Shown: positions 19,128 to 28,524, counted from the first letter of the stretch. The stretch is 64,000 nt of DNA from Ktedonobacter robiniae (GCF_016587375.1 NZ_BNJG01000001.1:2920001-2984000), one strand, 5' to 3'. Notes: generated by a model from the letters alone, not told the origin. A program made the numbers and translations.

Positions 19128-20564
19128 TTACTCTGAGATCTGCTTGATCAGAGTATCCATGCCGAGGCCGAGGGAGGCCTTGATGAGCACGAGGTCCTCG
19201 CCGCGCACCTGCTCCTTGAGGAGGTCGGCGGCGGCACGCTTGGCGGCCTCAACCTCGGCGCTGTTCTCCAGGTCGGCACTATAGAAGTAGGCGTGATCCT
19301 GGGGCATGCCAGCTTCCAGGGCACCCTCGATAAAGAAGCGCGCTTGCTCACCTATGGCGACGATGTAGTCGACCAGGGAGGCCAGGGCGGCGCCACAGGT
19401 GCAGTGCTCCTCGCGTGCATACTGTCCTAATTCCAGGATATCACCCAGCACCGCCCAGCGTTTGCCGTGGGGCGCGAGCGTTGATCCATGCATGGCCTGG
19501 GCGATAGCGAGGATGGACTGGCGATTGGCGTTATAGGAGTCGTCAATCAGGGTGCTGCCATTGGGGCCGGGCTTGATCTCGCCACGGCGTTTGGCTGGTT
19601 TGAGTTCTTCGAGCGCCTGCCGAATAACCTCTAGAGGGAGGCCAGCGGCACAGCCTACCGCTGCTGCGGCCAGGGCAATCGCGATGCCATGCTCACCAGG
19701 AATATGCAGTTGAACGGGAACCTCCTGGTCCTGGTAGCTGAGCACAAAGCTGCGCCCAAAGAGCTGGTCGCCGCCAGGCTTGCTGGCGCGGACGTCGGCG
19801 CCTTCTCCCTGACCGTAGTAGATCACGCGGGCGCTGGTTTTGGTGCTCATGGCGCGCACATTGGGATCATCATAGTTTAGCAGGGCGATCCCATCGGGTG
19901 AGAGCACCTGGACCAGCTCACTTTTTGCGATAATGACCTGTTCCTGCGAGCCAAAATATCCTAGATGGGAGGCGCCCACATTGGTGATGACCGACCAGTC
20001 CGGGCAGGTGATGCCACTGAGCATCTTTAGCTCGCCCACCCATTGCGCGCCCATCTCCAGGACCGCGTAACGATGCTGGGGCTCCAGGCGTAGTAGCGTA
20101 AGGGGATAGCCGATCTCCGTATTATAGGAGGCTAGAGTCTTGAGTGTGGGCGCGTGGCGCTCCAGCACGGCGGCGATGGCCTCTTTGGTGCTGGTCTTGC
20201 CGTTGCTACCGGTGATGCCGATATAGGTGGTCTCGGGCTGGCGGCGGGTGCGCGCGCGAGCCGTGGCATGTAGGGCCGCGACTACGTCGGGAACCACGAT
20301 CTGGAGAAAGCCCCCAGGTACATCCTCGACGGGATGTGTGCAGAGGGCCGCGCTGGCCCCGGCCTGGGCCGCTTTATGAATAAAGGCGTGTCCGTCGACT
20401 TTTGCGCCCTTGATGGCAATAAAGAGATCACCGGGCTTGACCTGGCGGCTATCGTGATGCGCCTCGGTAAAGGTCATAGCCAGATCGGGTGTTGTTGTGC
20501 TCACAAGCTGCACTTGCGCCTGTGCGTCCTGAGATTGCTGTAGGATGTCAGCGAGGGTGAACAT
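19128..20564 (-). CDS. murF: UDP-N-acetylmuramoyl-tripeptide--D-alanyl-D-alanine ligase
   Basis: This 478-residue Mur ligase adds the D-Ala-D-Ala made by the neighbouring Ddl to the muramoyl tripeptide. The ATP-binding loop is GITGSNGKTSTKEAI. TNVGASHLGYFGS and the DDSYNANRQSI segment, with the MurF-typical DxYNAN, identify it as MurF rather than another Mur ligase. The start at 20564 has GGAGG about 11 nt upstream; the extra 13 residues of the longer frame overlap this signal and are excluded. Confidence 0.94.
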   Translation of the reverse strand: MFTLADILQQSQDAQAQVQLVSTTTPDLAMTFTEAHHDSRQVKPGDLFIAIKGAKVDGHAFIHKAAQAGASAALCTHPVEDVPGGFLQIVVPDVVAALHATARARTRRQPETTYIGITGSNGKTSTKEAIAAVLERHAPTLKTLASYNTEIGYPLTLLRLEPQHRYAVLEMGAQWVGELKMLSGITCPDWSVITNVGASHLGYFGSQEQVIIAKSELVQVLSPDGIALLNYDDPNVRAMSTKTSARVIYYGQGEGADVRASKPGGDQLFGRSFVLSYQDQEVPVQLHIPGEHGIAIALAAAAVGCAAGLPLEVIRQALEELKPAKRRGEIKPGPNGSTLIDDSYNANRQSILAIAQAMHGSTLAPHGKRWAVLGDILELGQYAREEHCTCGAALASLVDYIVAIGEQARFFIEGALEAGMPQDHAYFYSADLENSAEVEAAKRAAADLLKEQVRGEDLVLIKASLGLGMDTLIKQISE

Positions 20565-20650
20565 AGAGAAGAAAACCTCCACAGCCCTATGGTTTTGGTG
20601 CAATTATATCATGCTCAACTAGTACCTTTGCACCTGCGGTGCTCAGGAAT

Positions 20651-20707
20651 AAGTAAGGAGTAGGCTGTTTGGCAGGCGGAGCCTGCCAAACAGCCTACTC
20701 CTTACTT
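20651..20707. repeat. 27-bp perfect inverted repeat
   Basis: Arms 20651-20677 and 20681-20707 are perfectly complementary around GGA. It is the first of two long hairpins in the 418-nt gap between the divergent murF and yceI genes. A terminator role is therefore not obvious here. Confidence 0.85.
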
Positions 20708-20747
20708 ACTCTAAAGAGGTGCAGAAATTGCGAGTGACAATCCAATC

Positions 20748-20813
20748 AATTAGTATGATGTGGGATGAGGTACCGGGCAGTCACCCGGTACCTCATCCCA
20801 CATCATACTAATT
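20748..20813. repeat. 30-bp perfect inverted repeat
   Basis: Arms 20748-20777 and 20784-20813 are perfectly complementary around a 6-nt loop. It lies 40 nt after the previous hairpin and upstream of the YceI promoter. The two stems are unrelated in sequence. Confidence 0.85.
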
Positions 20814-20891
20814 AAACATAAGCTACTTGACAATGATAAGTCAATGTGATAAAACGTAGTCAAGATATGTTGCTATTCGAAAGTAAGTGGC

Positions 20892-20921
20892 TTGACAAAT
20901 GCAAGTTGTACATGCTAGAAT
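20892..20921 (+). promoter_or_regulatory. promoter of the yceI gene
   Basis: TTGACA (20892-20897), an 18-nt spacer and TAGAAT (20916-20921) with an extended TGC make a strong promoter. A second TTGACA at 20827 lies in a TTGAC-8-GTCAA inverted repeat, which could be an operator or an upstream promoter. Confidence 0.7.
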
Positions 20922-20982
20922 GTAACTATCATAAAGAAAGTTGCTAACAAAAGCATATTTGCTTTTTTAGGAGGTATATCTA

Positions 20983-21504
20983 ATGGCCTGGGAAATCGAT
21001 CCTACACACTCACACGTCAATTTCTCCGTGAAACACATGATGTTCAGCACTGTTCGTGGTAGCTTCAAAGTCTTTAGCGGTAAGCTGCACATCGACGAGC
21101 AGAATCCTGCCGCCTCCTGGGTTGAGGCCCAGGCTGATACGACCAGTGTCGATACCAGCGATGCCAATCGTGACGGCCACCTGCGTGGTGCTGACTTCTT
21201 TGACGTTGAGAAGTATCCGACGATCTCCTTCAAGAGCACCAATGTTGAGCGCGCGGGCGACGGCTACAAAGTGACCGGTGACCTGACCATCCATGGTGTG
21301 ACCAAGTCAGTCGTTTTTGATGCCGAGTACCTGGGTCAGGGCAAGAATCCCTGGGGTGCGACCGTGGCCGGCCTGAGCGCGACCACGAAGATCAATCGCC
21401 GCGACTTCGGCCTGACCTGGAGCGCCGCTCTGGAGACCGGTGGTGTGCTAGTCGGCGACGATGTCAAGATCGAGATCGACCTGGAGACTCAGAACAAGGG
21501 CTAA
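20983..21504 (+). CDS. YceI family protein
   Basis: This 173-residue lipocalin-like barrel protein of the YceI family starts MAWEIDPTHSHVNFSVKHMMFSTVRGSF, a textbook family N-terminus. Other landmarks are GHLRGADFFDVEKYPTISFKST and GDLTIHGVTKSVVFD. YceI proteins bind polyisoprenoid quinones or similar amphiphiles. There is no signal peptide, so this one should be cytoplasmic, as in many Actinobacteria and Chloroflexota. AGGAGG lies 8 nt upstream. A strong promoter and its own terminator mark a monocistronic, probably well-expressed gene. Confidence 0.93.
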   Translation: MAWEIDPTHSHVNFSVKHMMFSTVRGSFKVFSGKLHIDEQNPAASWVEAQADTTSVDTSDANRDGHLRGADFFDVEKYPTISFKSTNVERAGDGYKVTGDLTIHGVTKSVVFDAEYLGQGKNPWGATVAGLSATTKINRRDFGLTWSAALETGGVLVGDDVKIEIDLETQNKG

Positions 21505-21523
21505 TTCCCTCCTGAGAAGCAGA

Positions 21524-21585
21524 AAATAAAAAAGAGGCAGCGTGTGTTCTCAAACTTGAGAACACACGCTGCCTCTTTTTTATTT
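21524..21585 (+). terminator. 30-bp hairpin terminator after yceI
   Basis: Arms 21524-21553 and 21556-21585 pair perfectly around AC and finish in a T-rich stretch (CTCTTTTTTATTT). It is long like the other hairpins of the window, but with a proper U-tract. Confidence 0.85.
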
Positions 21586-21693
21586 GGGAATCCCTCCTGC
21601 AAAAGAGGGCGTCGACATTGTACAATAGTAGCGACATCGGCCTTGAGAGGCGGTCATCAGTGTCAACGTAGACATTTGTAAGGAGAGAGTGGT

Positions 21694-22671
21694 ATGAAAG
21701 CGGTCATTATTACCAGGGCGGGCGGCCCTGAGGTATTAGAGGTACAGGAGATCGCCACCCCCGAACCGATTGGGGACCAGGTCCTGGTGCGCGTGAAGGC
21801 GGCAGGTCTCAATCGCGCGGACATCTCGCAGCGTATGGGACATTATCCGGCGCCTCCAGGATATCCAACCATTATCCCCGGCCTGGAGTTCGCGGGTGAG
21901 GTGGCGGCGGTGGGCCCCATGGTGCGCCGCTGGCGTCCTGGGCAGCGAGTAATGGGGATTACAGGCGGCGGTGGACAGGCTGAATATTTGCTTATCCACG
22001 AGGGCCTGCTGGTAGAAATTCCCGAGAATCTGGACTTTATCCAGGCGGCTGCGATTCCTGAGGTATTCATCACTGCCCATGACGCCTTGTTTACCCAGGG
22101 TGACTTGAAGATGGGTGAGCGCCTGCTGGTACATGCCGCTGGTAGTGGTGTGGGGACGGCAGCGATCCAACTGGCAAGCGCTATGGGTTGTACGGTGTAT
22201 GGTACCTCGCGAACCGCTGATAAGCTTGAGCGCGCCAAAGAGCTGGGCCTGGATGTCGGTCTCTCTACAGAGAATTTCGCGCAGGAAGTCAAGGAAATGA
22301 CGCATGGCGAGGGCGTGCATCTCGTGCTGGACTTTATCGGAGGCCCCTATATGGAGGGGAATCTGGAGGCGCTCGGCCTTTGGGGTCGCCTGGTCTTCCT
22401 GGCGACACTGGGCGGGGCCGATGCCAATGTCAACTTGGGCAAGGTCATGGCCAAACGCCTGAGCATTCGTGGTTTTACCCTACGTTCACGCACCCTGGAA
22501 GAGAAACTGGCGGCTACGCGCCACTTTGCGGTCCAGGTTGTACCCTTGCTCGCCAGAGGTAGGGTCAGGCCGATTGTGGAAGAGGTCTTCCCCATTGAGC
22601 GCATCTCTGAGGCGCACAAGGTGATGCAGGCCAACCGCAACTTCGGCAAGCTAGTGCTGGCCCTGGGCTAA
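21694..22671 (+). CDS. NAD(P)H quinone oxidoreductase (MDR family, PIG3/QOR type)
   Basis: This 325-residue zinc-free medium-chain dehydrogenase/reductase begins MKAVIITRAGGPEVLEVQEI. It has the GroES-like domain segment VKAAGLNRADISQRMGHYPAPPG, as in PIG3 proteins, and the NADPH-binding stretch LLVHAAGSGVGTAAIQLA near residue 145. It reduces quinones or other activated carbonyls with NAD(P)H. GGAGAG lies upstream of the ATG. A TACAAT box at 21621 could be the -10 element. It meets comB tail to tail. Confidence 0.9.
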   Translation: MKAVIITRAGGPEVLEVQEIATPEPIGDQVLVRVKAAGLNRADISQRMGHYPAPPGYPTIIPGLEFAGEVAAVGPMVRRWRPGQRVMGITGGGGQAEYLLIHEGLLVEIPENLDFIQAAAIPEVFITAHDALFTQGDLKMGERLLVHAAGSGVGTAAIQLASAMGCTVYGTSRTADKLERAKELGLDVGLSTENFAQEVKEMTHGEGVHLVLDFIGGPYMEGNLEALGLWGRLVFLATLGGADANVNLGKVMAKRLSIRGFTLRSRTLEEKLAATRHFAVQVVPLLARGRVRPIVEEVFPIERISEAHKVMQANRNFGKLVLALG

Positions 22672-22672
22672 G

Positions 22673-22738
22673 CAAACGCATAAAACACAGAGAAGGGGAA
22701 CCAGTCCTGGCTCCCCTCCTCTGTGTTTTATGCGTTTG
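22673..22738. terminator. 32-bp inverted repeat between convergent genes
   Basis: Arms 22673-22704 and 22707-22738 pair with two A/C mismatches around TC. The right arm contains the comB stop codon (22728-22730). It is probably a bidirectional terminator. Confidence 0.8.
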
Positions 22739-23480
22739 TGTATTGCTGGATAATGAGCAGGTTGGTGGCCTGGTCGCGACTGGTGACCTGGGGGATTACC
22801 TGGCTACGGTTGATCTGCATACACAGGTCCAGGTCGGCTGCCAGGCCGGCGTTACGGACGGAGCGCGCCGATTTACAGTAATCGAGCAGGCGCGGCGGTG
22901 CATAGGTCTCGTAGAGAGCGAGAGCCGCGTAGACGCTATCGCCGAGAACAAGGTCGGGTTGTTGGGCGCAAAACTCGCGCACGAGATAGCCTGCGCATGT
23001 TGCATCATCCAAAGGGAAGCTGCCGCCTTCGCCAGCACATACAATATTGATTGCGCTATTATGTTGCCGTGCCAGGGCCAGGGCATGGCCTGTGATGGCA
23101 TGGGCATTATTGAAGGAGCCAGCAAGGCGAAAGCTGGTCTCGGGACAGGCGAAGAAGGCACGGGTACCATTAGTCGTGGTTAGAATCAGCGTTCGCTCAT
23201 CGAAGCTCTGGCGAAGAAATTGAACAGGCGAATTGCCGTAGTCAAAGTCAGGCAGGGGACGGGCATGGCGCTCACCACAGAGCAGGCTGCCAGGGTGAAT
23301 ACGCGCGGCTTCCCTGGCCTGTTCCAGCGTATCTGCGATGAGTACCCGGCTCGCTCCCTGTTCCAGTATGACGTTAAGAGACGTGGTAGCGCGAATGACA
23401 TCAATAACGATATAAATGTCGCTGGCTGATTGACTGAGCGCGGTGACCTCCGCAGGGGTAAAGTAGATATGCAGCCTCAA
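22728..23480 (-). CDS. comB: 2-phosphosulfolactate phosphatase (ComB family)
   Basis: This 250-residue Mg-dependent phosphatase family protein has VIDVIRATTSLNVILEQGA near the N-terminus, CGERHARPLPDFDYGNSP, LTTTNGTRA and NIVCAGEGGSFPLDDATCAGYLV. These are the conserved ComB blocks. In methanogens the enzyme releases sulfolactate on the way to coenzyme M. In bacteria the same family occurs without that pathway and its role is often unclear; no other CoM gene is seen here. The start is probably TTG at 23480, with AGGAGG 8-9 nt upstream. Confidence 0.88.
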   Translation of the reverse strand: MRLHIYFTPAEVTALSQSASDIYIVIDVIRATTSLNVILEQGASRVLIADTLEQAREAARIHPGSLLCGERHARPLPDFDYGNSPVQFLRQSFDERTLILTTTNGTRAFFACPETSFRLAGSFNNAHAITGHALALARQHNSAINIVCAGEGGSFPLDDATCAGYLVREFCAQQPDLVLGDSVYAALALYETYAPPRLLDYCKSARSVRNAGLAADLDLCMQINRSQVIPQVTSRDQATNLLIIQQYTNA

Positions 23481-23652
23481 AACTAATTCCTCCTGGCAAA
23501 ACGAGAACGGGTCTCTCTATCCGCTGTGCTATGCGTGTAATTTTAGAGTGATATGTGTGGCATGAATAATCTGGTCTATGTTATTGTTTTTGTATAGAGA
23601 AAGAACTTTTATGTTTCAAGGTTGAAGCAATGGGTTATAAAGAGGTTGCACT

Positions 23653-24060
23653 ATGCATATCAAGTTGTCACGATTGTTGTGGCGTGGTCTCATTCTGCGG
23701 TGTCCTATCTGTGGGAAGGGCAAATTGTTCCGCCGTCCTTTCAAAATGTATGATCAGTGTCCATACTGCGAGTTTCCCTATGAACGTGGGGAAGAGGGGT
23801 ACTTTACCAGTTCTATGGCCATCAACCTTGTACTCAGCGAGTTCATCGTTGTCGGCTTTACCGTGCCTCTATCGGCCATGCGGACCGTGTCTTTAGCTCT
23901 AATCTGGGCCATTGGTATTCCTATGACGGTCTTGCTGCCATTCCTCTTCTTCCATCATAGCCGGAGTTTCTGGATGTCGATAGATCACTTCTTCAACCCG
24001 GTTTCACGTGAACACCTGGAGACACGCACACGTATCTTCGAGCTTTCGAGTAAAGAATAA
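23653..24060 (+). CDS. DUF983 family membrane protein
   Basis: This 135-residue protein has an N-terminal rubredoxin-like pair of CxxC knuckles (CPICGKGKLF and CPYCEFPYERGEEGYF) followed by two transmembrane segments (about 55-105). This is the DUF983 layout. The family is of unknown function, often near respiratory genes. AGAGG lies about 8 nt before the ATG. Its stop codon is inside the long palindrome shared with the kinase gene. Confidence 0.85.
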   Translation: MHIKLSRLLWRGLILRCPICGKGKLFRRPFKMYDQCPYCEFPYERGEEGYFTSSMAINLVLSEFIVVGFTVPLSAMRTVSLALIWAIGIPMTVLLPFLFFHHSRSFWMSIDHFFNPVSREHLETRTRIFELSSKE

Positions 24061-24109
24061 GGATGTAGCCAGGGGAGGTATACCTCCCCTGGCTACATCC
24101 TTATTCTTT
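24052..24109. terminator. 58-bp perfect palindrome holding two stop codons
   Basis: Bases 24052-24080 are the exact reverse complement of 24081-24109. The DUF983 stop (24058-24060) lies in one arm and the kinase stop (24101-24103, minus strand) in the other. It is probably a bidirectional terminator. Confidence 0.85.
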
Positions 24110-26482
24110 CTCTTTCTCTTCGGTGGCCTTCTTGTGGCGGCGAAGGTGGCGCTTGGCGGCTTCACGCTGTTCCTTGGCCAGTTCGTCCTGGGGATTGAGG
24201 CGCAAAGCTTGCTCGGCGCAGGACAGGGCCTCATCATAGTGCTTGAGGCTATTGAGGACATGCGCCTTTTCGCGTAGCGTCCAGGCATCATTGGCGTCTA
24301 GTTGCAGGGCCTGGTCGTAGGCCTGAAGGGCTTCTTCATAGCGCTTGAGTTCTTTGAGCGCGAAGCCCCTGCGTCCATGGGCGAAGGCGTTGTGTGGCTC
24401 CAGTTTAACGGCCTGGTCGGACTCATGTAATGCCTCCTCATAGCGCTTAAGCTCATTGAGCACAAAAGCTTTTTCACGATAGAACCAGGCATTCTTAGGG
24501 TCAAGCGCCTGCGCTTGATTGTATGCTTGTAAGACCTCTTCATAGTGACCGAGATTCTTGAGGGCGAAACCTTTCTGGACATAGGCATACATATCGTGCG
24601 CATCGAACTGGATTGCCATATTTGCCGCCTCGACTGCCTCTGGATAGCGCTTAAGAAGATTGAGGACGTGGGCCTTCTCGCGATAGGTCCAGCCATCGTG
24701 TGGATCAAGAGTCAGGGCCTGATCATACGCTTGAAGCGCCTCGGCGTGGCGACCGAGATTTTTGAGGGCGAAGCCCCGGCGACCATAGGCGAACTCGCTT
24801 TTGGCATCCAGCTCAAGCGAGTGATCAATGCATTTAAGCGCATCATCATAATGCTTGAGTGTGTTAAGGACATGCCCCTTTTCGCGCAGGGTCCAGGCGT
24901 TATTGGCGTCGAGCTGGAGCGATTGGTCGTAGGCTTGCAGGGCCTCCTGGTAGCGGTGCAGCTCTTTGAGTGTATAGCCCAGGTAGGCATACATCCAGCC
25001 ATTATTGGTATAACCGAGCTTAATAGCGTCATTGAGTGCAGTCAGGGCCTCCTCATAGCGCTCAAGGTGATACAGCGCGAAGCCCTTGCCACCATAGAGC
25101 CAGCCGTTGGCGGGATCAAAGTGCAAGGCTTGCTCAAAATATGCCAGGGCCTCGCTATAGCGCTCGATGTCATTGAGCTTGTGCGCGGTTTCTCCATAGA
25201 GCCTGGCCTTATCTGGATCGAGAATAAGCGTGGGTTGTTGCGGGACCGGCGTAATGGGCGGTGGCGCGGGGGCTATCTCAGGCGTGGATGTTTGCGCCTG
25301 GGAATTAGAAGCACTTCCTGTAGCCAAGGCTGCTGGCAGACGGCGCGTCTTTTTAGAGGTGCTTGCGGCCTGGGGCTGGTTTTGTGCGTCGCCCTGCGTC
25401 GTATGGAGGGTACTCTCTGTATCCGCATTGGCTGAGACGGTTGGTGTGTAGCCTTGAGCGGGTGTAGAGGAGTCTGGCTGGTCTGCCATGATTGTGGGTG
25501 CGATGGCCGGGCCGGTGGGAGACTCTACCACGCGGGTAGGAGCCAGAGGCGGTTGTTGCTGGTTTGCTGGCTCTACCATAACGGTCGGAGTGAGTCCCTG
25601 TGGCTGAGCGGGTGTGGTGTAGATCGTCTGCGTCGTATAGCCTGCGTTGAGTGCCAGGAGGAAGTCCGCCACCGAGGGAAAACGCTGTTCGCGATCCTTA
25701 GCCAGGGTGCGTAGAATCGCTTGCTCTGTATAGGGTGGAATTGTCGAGTTTATCTGTGTGGGTGGGGTCGGTACCACCTTGGCATGCTGGAACCAGATGG
25801 TCTCGATACTGGTATCAGTGAATTGAAATGGCAGGCGCCCGGTGAGGAGTTCATAGGCCATGCAGCCGAGGGCGTACTGATCGCTTTTGATACTGCTTAA
25901 GCCTTCAAACTGTTCGGGGGCCATGTAGGCCGGGGTACCACTGCGGTTGGCGAGTTGAGTACGCGTCGAGGTAAGAGTTACGGCGATGCCAAAATCGGCG
26001 AGCAGCGCCTCGCCCTGGTCGCCAAAGAGGATATTCTCTGGCTTGAGGTCGCGGTGCACCACCGATTGTTGATGCGCATAGTTTAGACCATCGCCGACCT
26101 GGTTGAGGATGCGCAGCGCGTCGGCGATGGGAAGAGGTGTCCCCTGCTGCTTGAGCAGGAGATCGCGTAGCGAGCCGCCCACGGCATAGGCCGCAACGAA
26201 ATAGGGTACACCTTCATCGAGTCCCGCGTCCTGCACAGGCAGAATATGCGCATGCTTCAGACGGCGTAACAGGCGTGCCTCATCAAAAAACTGCTGCTCG
26301 GAGGCTGGATCAGTCAGATTAGTATGCAGAATTTTGAGGGCGACCACAGGTTCATCGGCGAAGATAACATGTTTGGCCTGGAAGACGCTGCCATATGAGC
26401 CGCGCTGTACCTCAGCCTGAACAAGGTAGTTTCCAACTTGACGCCCGACGTAGCTCTCCGAATTCGCTTGCGTATTGCTCAT
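24101..26482 (-). CDS. Ser/Thr protein kinase with TPR array
   Basis: In this 793-residue protein the N-terminal Hanks-type kinase domain spans about residues 18-285: a glycine-rich loop RGSYGSV, catalytic Lys50 in VVALKIL, HRDLKPEN at 143-150, DFG at 163-165 and GTPAYMAPEQF. A Pro/Thr/Gln-rich linker (about 290-435) leads to eight or nine TPR units, with the repeated core Y.EAL.AYDQAL.LDP. No membrane segment is visible, so it is a cytoplasmic kinase whose TPR half probably recruits partners. It converges on the DUF983 gene. Confidence 0.92.
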   Translation of the reverse strand: MSNTQANSESYVGRQVGNYLVQAEVQRGSYGSVFQAKHVIFADEPVVALKILHTNLTDPASEQQFFDEARLLRRLKHAHILPVQDAGLDEGVPYFVAAYAVGGSLRDLLLKQQGTPLPIADALRILNQVGDGLNYAHQQSVVHRDLKPENILFGDQGEALLADFGIAVTLTSTRTQLANRSGTPAYMAPEQFEGLSSIKSDQYALGCMAYELLTGRLPFQFTDTSIETIWFQHAKVVPTPPTQINSTIPPYTEQAILRTLAKDREQRFPSVADFLLALNAGYTTQTIYTTPAQPQGLTPTVMVEPANQQQPPLAPTRVVESPTGPAIAPTIMADQPDSSTPAQGYTPTVSANADTESTLHTTQGDAQNQPQAASTSKKTRRLPAALATGSASNSQAQTSTPEIAPAPPPITPVPQQPTLILDPDKARLYGETAHKLNDIERYSEALAYFEQALHFDPANGWLYGGKGFALYHLERYEEALTALNDAIKLGYTNNGWMYAYLGYTLKELHRYQEALQAYDQSLQLDANNAWTLREKGHVLNTLKHYDDALKCIDHSLELDAKSEFAYGRRGFALKNLGRHAEALQAYDQALTLDPHDGWTYREKAHVLNLLKRYPEAVEAANMAIQFDAHDMYAYVQKGFALKNLGHYEEVLQAYNQAQALDPKNAWFYREKAFVLNELKRYEEALHESDQAVKLEPHNAFAHGRRGFALKELKRYEEALQAYDQALQLDANDAWTLREKAHVLNSLKHYDEALSCAEQALRLNPQDELAKEQREAAKRHLRRHKKATEEKEKE

Positions 26483-26763
26483 AAAGACTTCTACTCCTGG
26501 TTAATATATGGCCAGTCTTGCTCAGGTGTGCGAGATACTCAACATATCCAGGTTTATTATAGAGAGGTGTTACTTATCAAGCAAGAGGTCAAGTTTCACG
26601 CCTGCGACGCTCATGGGTAAGGGGATGTTGGTGCAGGTAGCGAGCTTGCGAGCCAATGAGAGAGAAAGATTGTCATGTGCTCCATGTGGCGTGATATGAT
26701 ACAGGTCATGATCGGCAACAGCGTTGTTGTTTCTTACGCCAAGTGAGATGTAAGGAGGCATGT

Positions 26764-28425
26764 ATGACGCAGGCGAAAACCCCAAATATGCTAGATTATG
26801 AAGCTGAGCGCCGCGCGTTCGCGCTTGAGGTTCCCGAGTATTTTAATTTCGCAACCGATGTGATTGGCAAATGGGCACAGGACCCGCAGAAATTAGCGAT
26901 GTTATGGCTGGGACAGGATGGGGAGGAGCGACGCCTGACTTTTGTGCACTTCGCGGAGGCATCGAGCCGGGCGGCGAATGCCTTCTCACTGCTGGGGATC
27001 CGCAAAGGCGACACCGTGCTGGTCATGTTGCCCCGCGTTCCCGAGTGGTGGGAGAGTGTGCTGGGATTAATGAAATTAGGTGCCATTCCTATCCCCTCGA
27101 CTACTCTGCTCACAACGAAAGACATCCAGTTTCGCATCAAGGCTGCGGAGGCGCGTGCCATCATCACAGACAGCGAAGGAGCCCAAAAATTTGAGGCGGT
27201 GCGTGATCAGTGCCTGACCGTCACCCAGGCAATTCTAGTAGGTAATGATGAGCCTGGTGAAGGCTGGCACAGCTACGCGCATATCACAGGCAAGGCCCTG
27301 CCGGATTTTTCAGGCCCCAAGACGCGTAGCGACGACCCCTGCCTGATCTATTTTACCTCCGGAACCGTGGGCAACCCCAAGATGGTGCTGCATACCCAGG
27401 CCAGCTATCCCATTGGACATACCATCACAGGGAAATACTGGCTCGACCTGCATGAGGACGACCTGCATCTCAATCTCACTGAAAATGGCTGGGCAAAAGC
27501 CGCCTGGTCCAGCTTGTTTGGCCCGTGGAGCATGGGTGCGGCCATCTTTGTCCAGGACGCGCGCGGAAAATTTAACGCGCTGGAGACCCTGGAATTGCTG
27601 CATACCTATCCCATTACCACCTTTTGTGCCGCCCCTACGGCCTATCGTATGCTGGTATTGGATGAGCCACTGGCCTACTTACAGTCCCATCCACCAAAGG
27701 CGCTACGCCACTGCGTGGGCGCGGGCGAGCCGCTCAATCCCGAGGTCATTCGTCTCTGGGAAGAGAAGACGGGCCTGACTATTCGTGATGGCTATGGCCA
27801 GACGGAAACGGTCTTGCTCTGTGGCAATTTTCCTCCTCTCACAGTCAAGCCTGGCTCAATGGGCAAGCCCTCGCCAGGTTTTGAGATCAGCATCATCGAT
27901 CACGATGGCAGCGAACTTCCACCACATAAAGAGGGCGATATCGCGGTACGTATCAAGCCCGAGCGTCCGCTGTGGATGTTCCAGGAGTACTGGCGCAACC
28001 TTGAGGCGACTCAGGCCAGCATTCGAGGCGACTGGTACATTACCGGTGACCGGGCCTATAAGGACGAAGATGGCTACTTCTGGTTTGTTGGACGGGCGGA
28101 TGATGTGATCATTACTGCCGGTTATCGCGTTGGACCCTTCGAAGTTGAGAGCGCTCTGAAAGAACATCCAGCCGTCGCCGAGTCGGCCGTTGTGTCCAGC
28201 CCTGATCAGATGCGAGGCGAGATCGTCAAGGCATTCGTGATCCTGGCCCCAGGCTATGAGCCAGCGGACTCCCTGGCGCGCGAACTACAGGAGCATGTCA
28301 AAAACGTCACCGCCCCCTATAAATATCCCCGCGAAATCGAGTTCGTCGAGACACTCCCAAAAACCATCTCCGGCAAGATCCGGCGCGTGGAACTCCGCGA
28401 AAGAGAGCGCAACAAAAAGAGCTAG
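26764..28425 (+). CDS. AMP-dependent acyl-CoA synthetase (medium-chain/ACSM-like)
   Basis: This 553-residue adenylate-forming enzyme activates a carboxylic acid to its CoA thioester. It has the P-loop-like YFTSGTVGNPKMVLH (A3), GYGQTE (A5), TGDRAYKDEDGYFWFVGRADDVI (A7-A8) and the C-terminal catalytic Lys in ISGKIRRVELR (A10). Sequence style is nearer to medium-chain acyl-CoA ligases and acetyl-CoA synthetase-like ACSM proteins than to FadD. The start at 26764 has GGAGG 8 nt upstream. The 281-nt upstream gap has a TTGTCA/TATGAT pair with a wide 19-nt spacer, so the promoter is uncertain. Confidence 0.9.
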   Translation: MTQAKTPNMLDYEAERRAFALEVPEYFNFATDVIGKWAQDPQKLAMLWLGQDGEERRLTFVHFAEASSRAANAFSLLGIRKGDTVLVMLPRVPEWWESVLGLMKLGAIPIPSTTLLTTKDIQFRIKAAEARAIITDSEGAQKFEAVRDQCLTVTQAILVGNDEPGEGWHSYAHITGKALPDFSGPKTRSDDPCLIYFTSGTVGNPKMVLHTQASYPIGHTITGKYWLDLHEDDLHLNLTENGWAKAAWSSLFGPWSMGAAIFVQDARGKFNALETLELLHTYPITTFCAAPTAYRMLVLDEPLAYLQSHPPKALRHCVGAGEPLNPEVIRLWEEKTGLTIRDGYGQTETVLLCGNFPPLTVKPGSMGKPSPGFEISIIDHDGSELPPHKEGDIAVRIKPERPLWMFQEYWRNLEATQASIRGDWYITGDRAYKDEDGYFWFVGRADDVIITAGYRVGPFEVESALKEHPAVAESAVVSSPDQMRGEIVKAFVILAPGYEPADSLARELQEHVKNVTAPYKYPREIEFVETLPKTISGKIRRVELRERERNKKS

Positions 28426-28481
28426 GCTGTATGTAGAGGCATAGAGTCATGCGCGTCGGTCAATATCTCATGGTCCCGGGT

Positions 28482-28524
28482 AAGTTGGGTGCAGGGATGC
28501 CGGAGGCATCCCTGCACCCAACTT
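28482..28524. repeat. 20-bp perfect inverted repeat
   Basis: Arms 28482-28501 and 28505-28524 pair perfectly around GGA and end in TTTTA on the plus strand. It probably terminates the acyl-CoA synthetase transcript. Confidence 0.8.

Noticed and set aside
24545..25435. 296-codon plus-strand frame inside the kinase-TPR gene
   Set aside because: It arises from the periodic TPR-coding DNA on the other strand; its leucine/isoleucine repeats mirror that periodicity.
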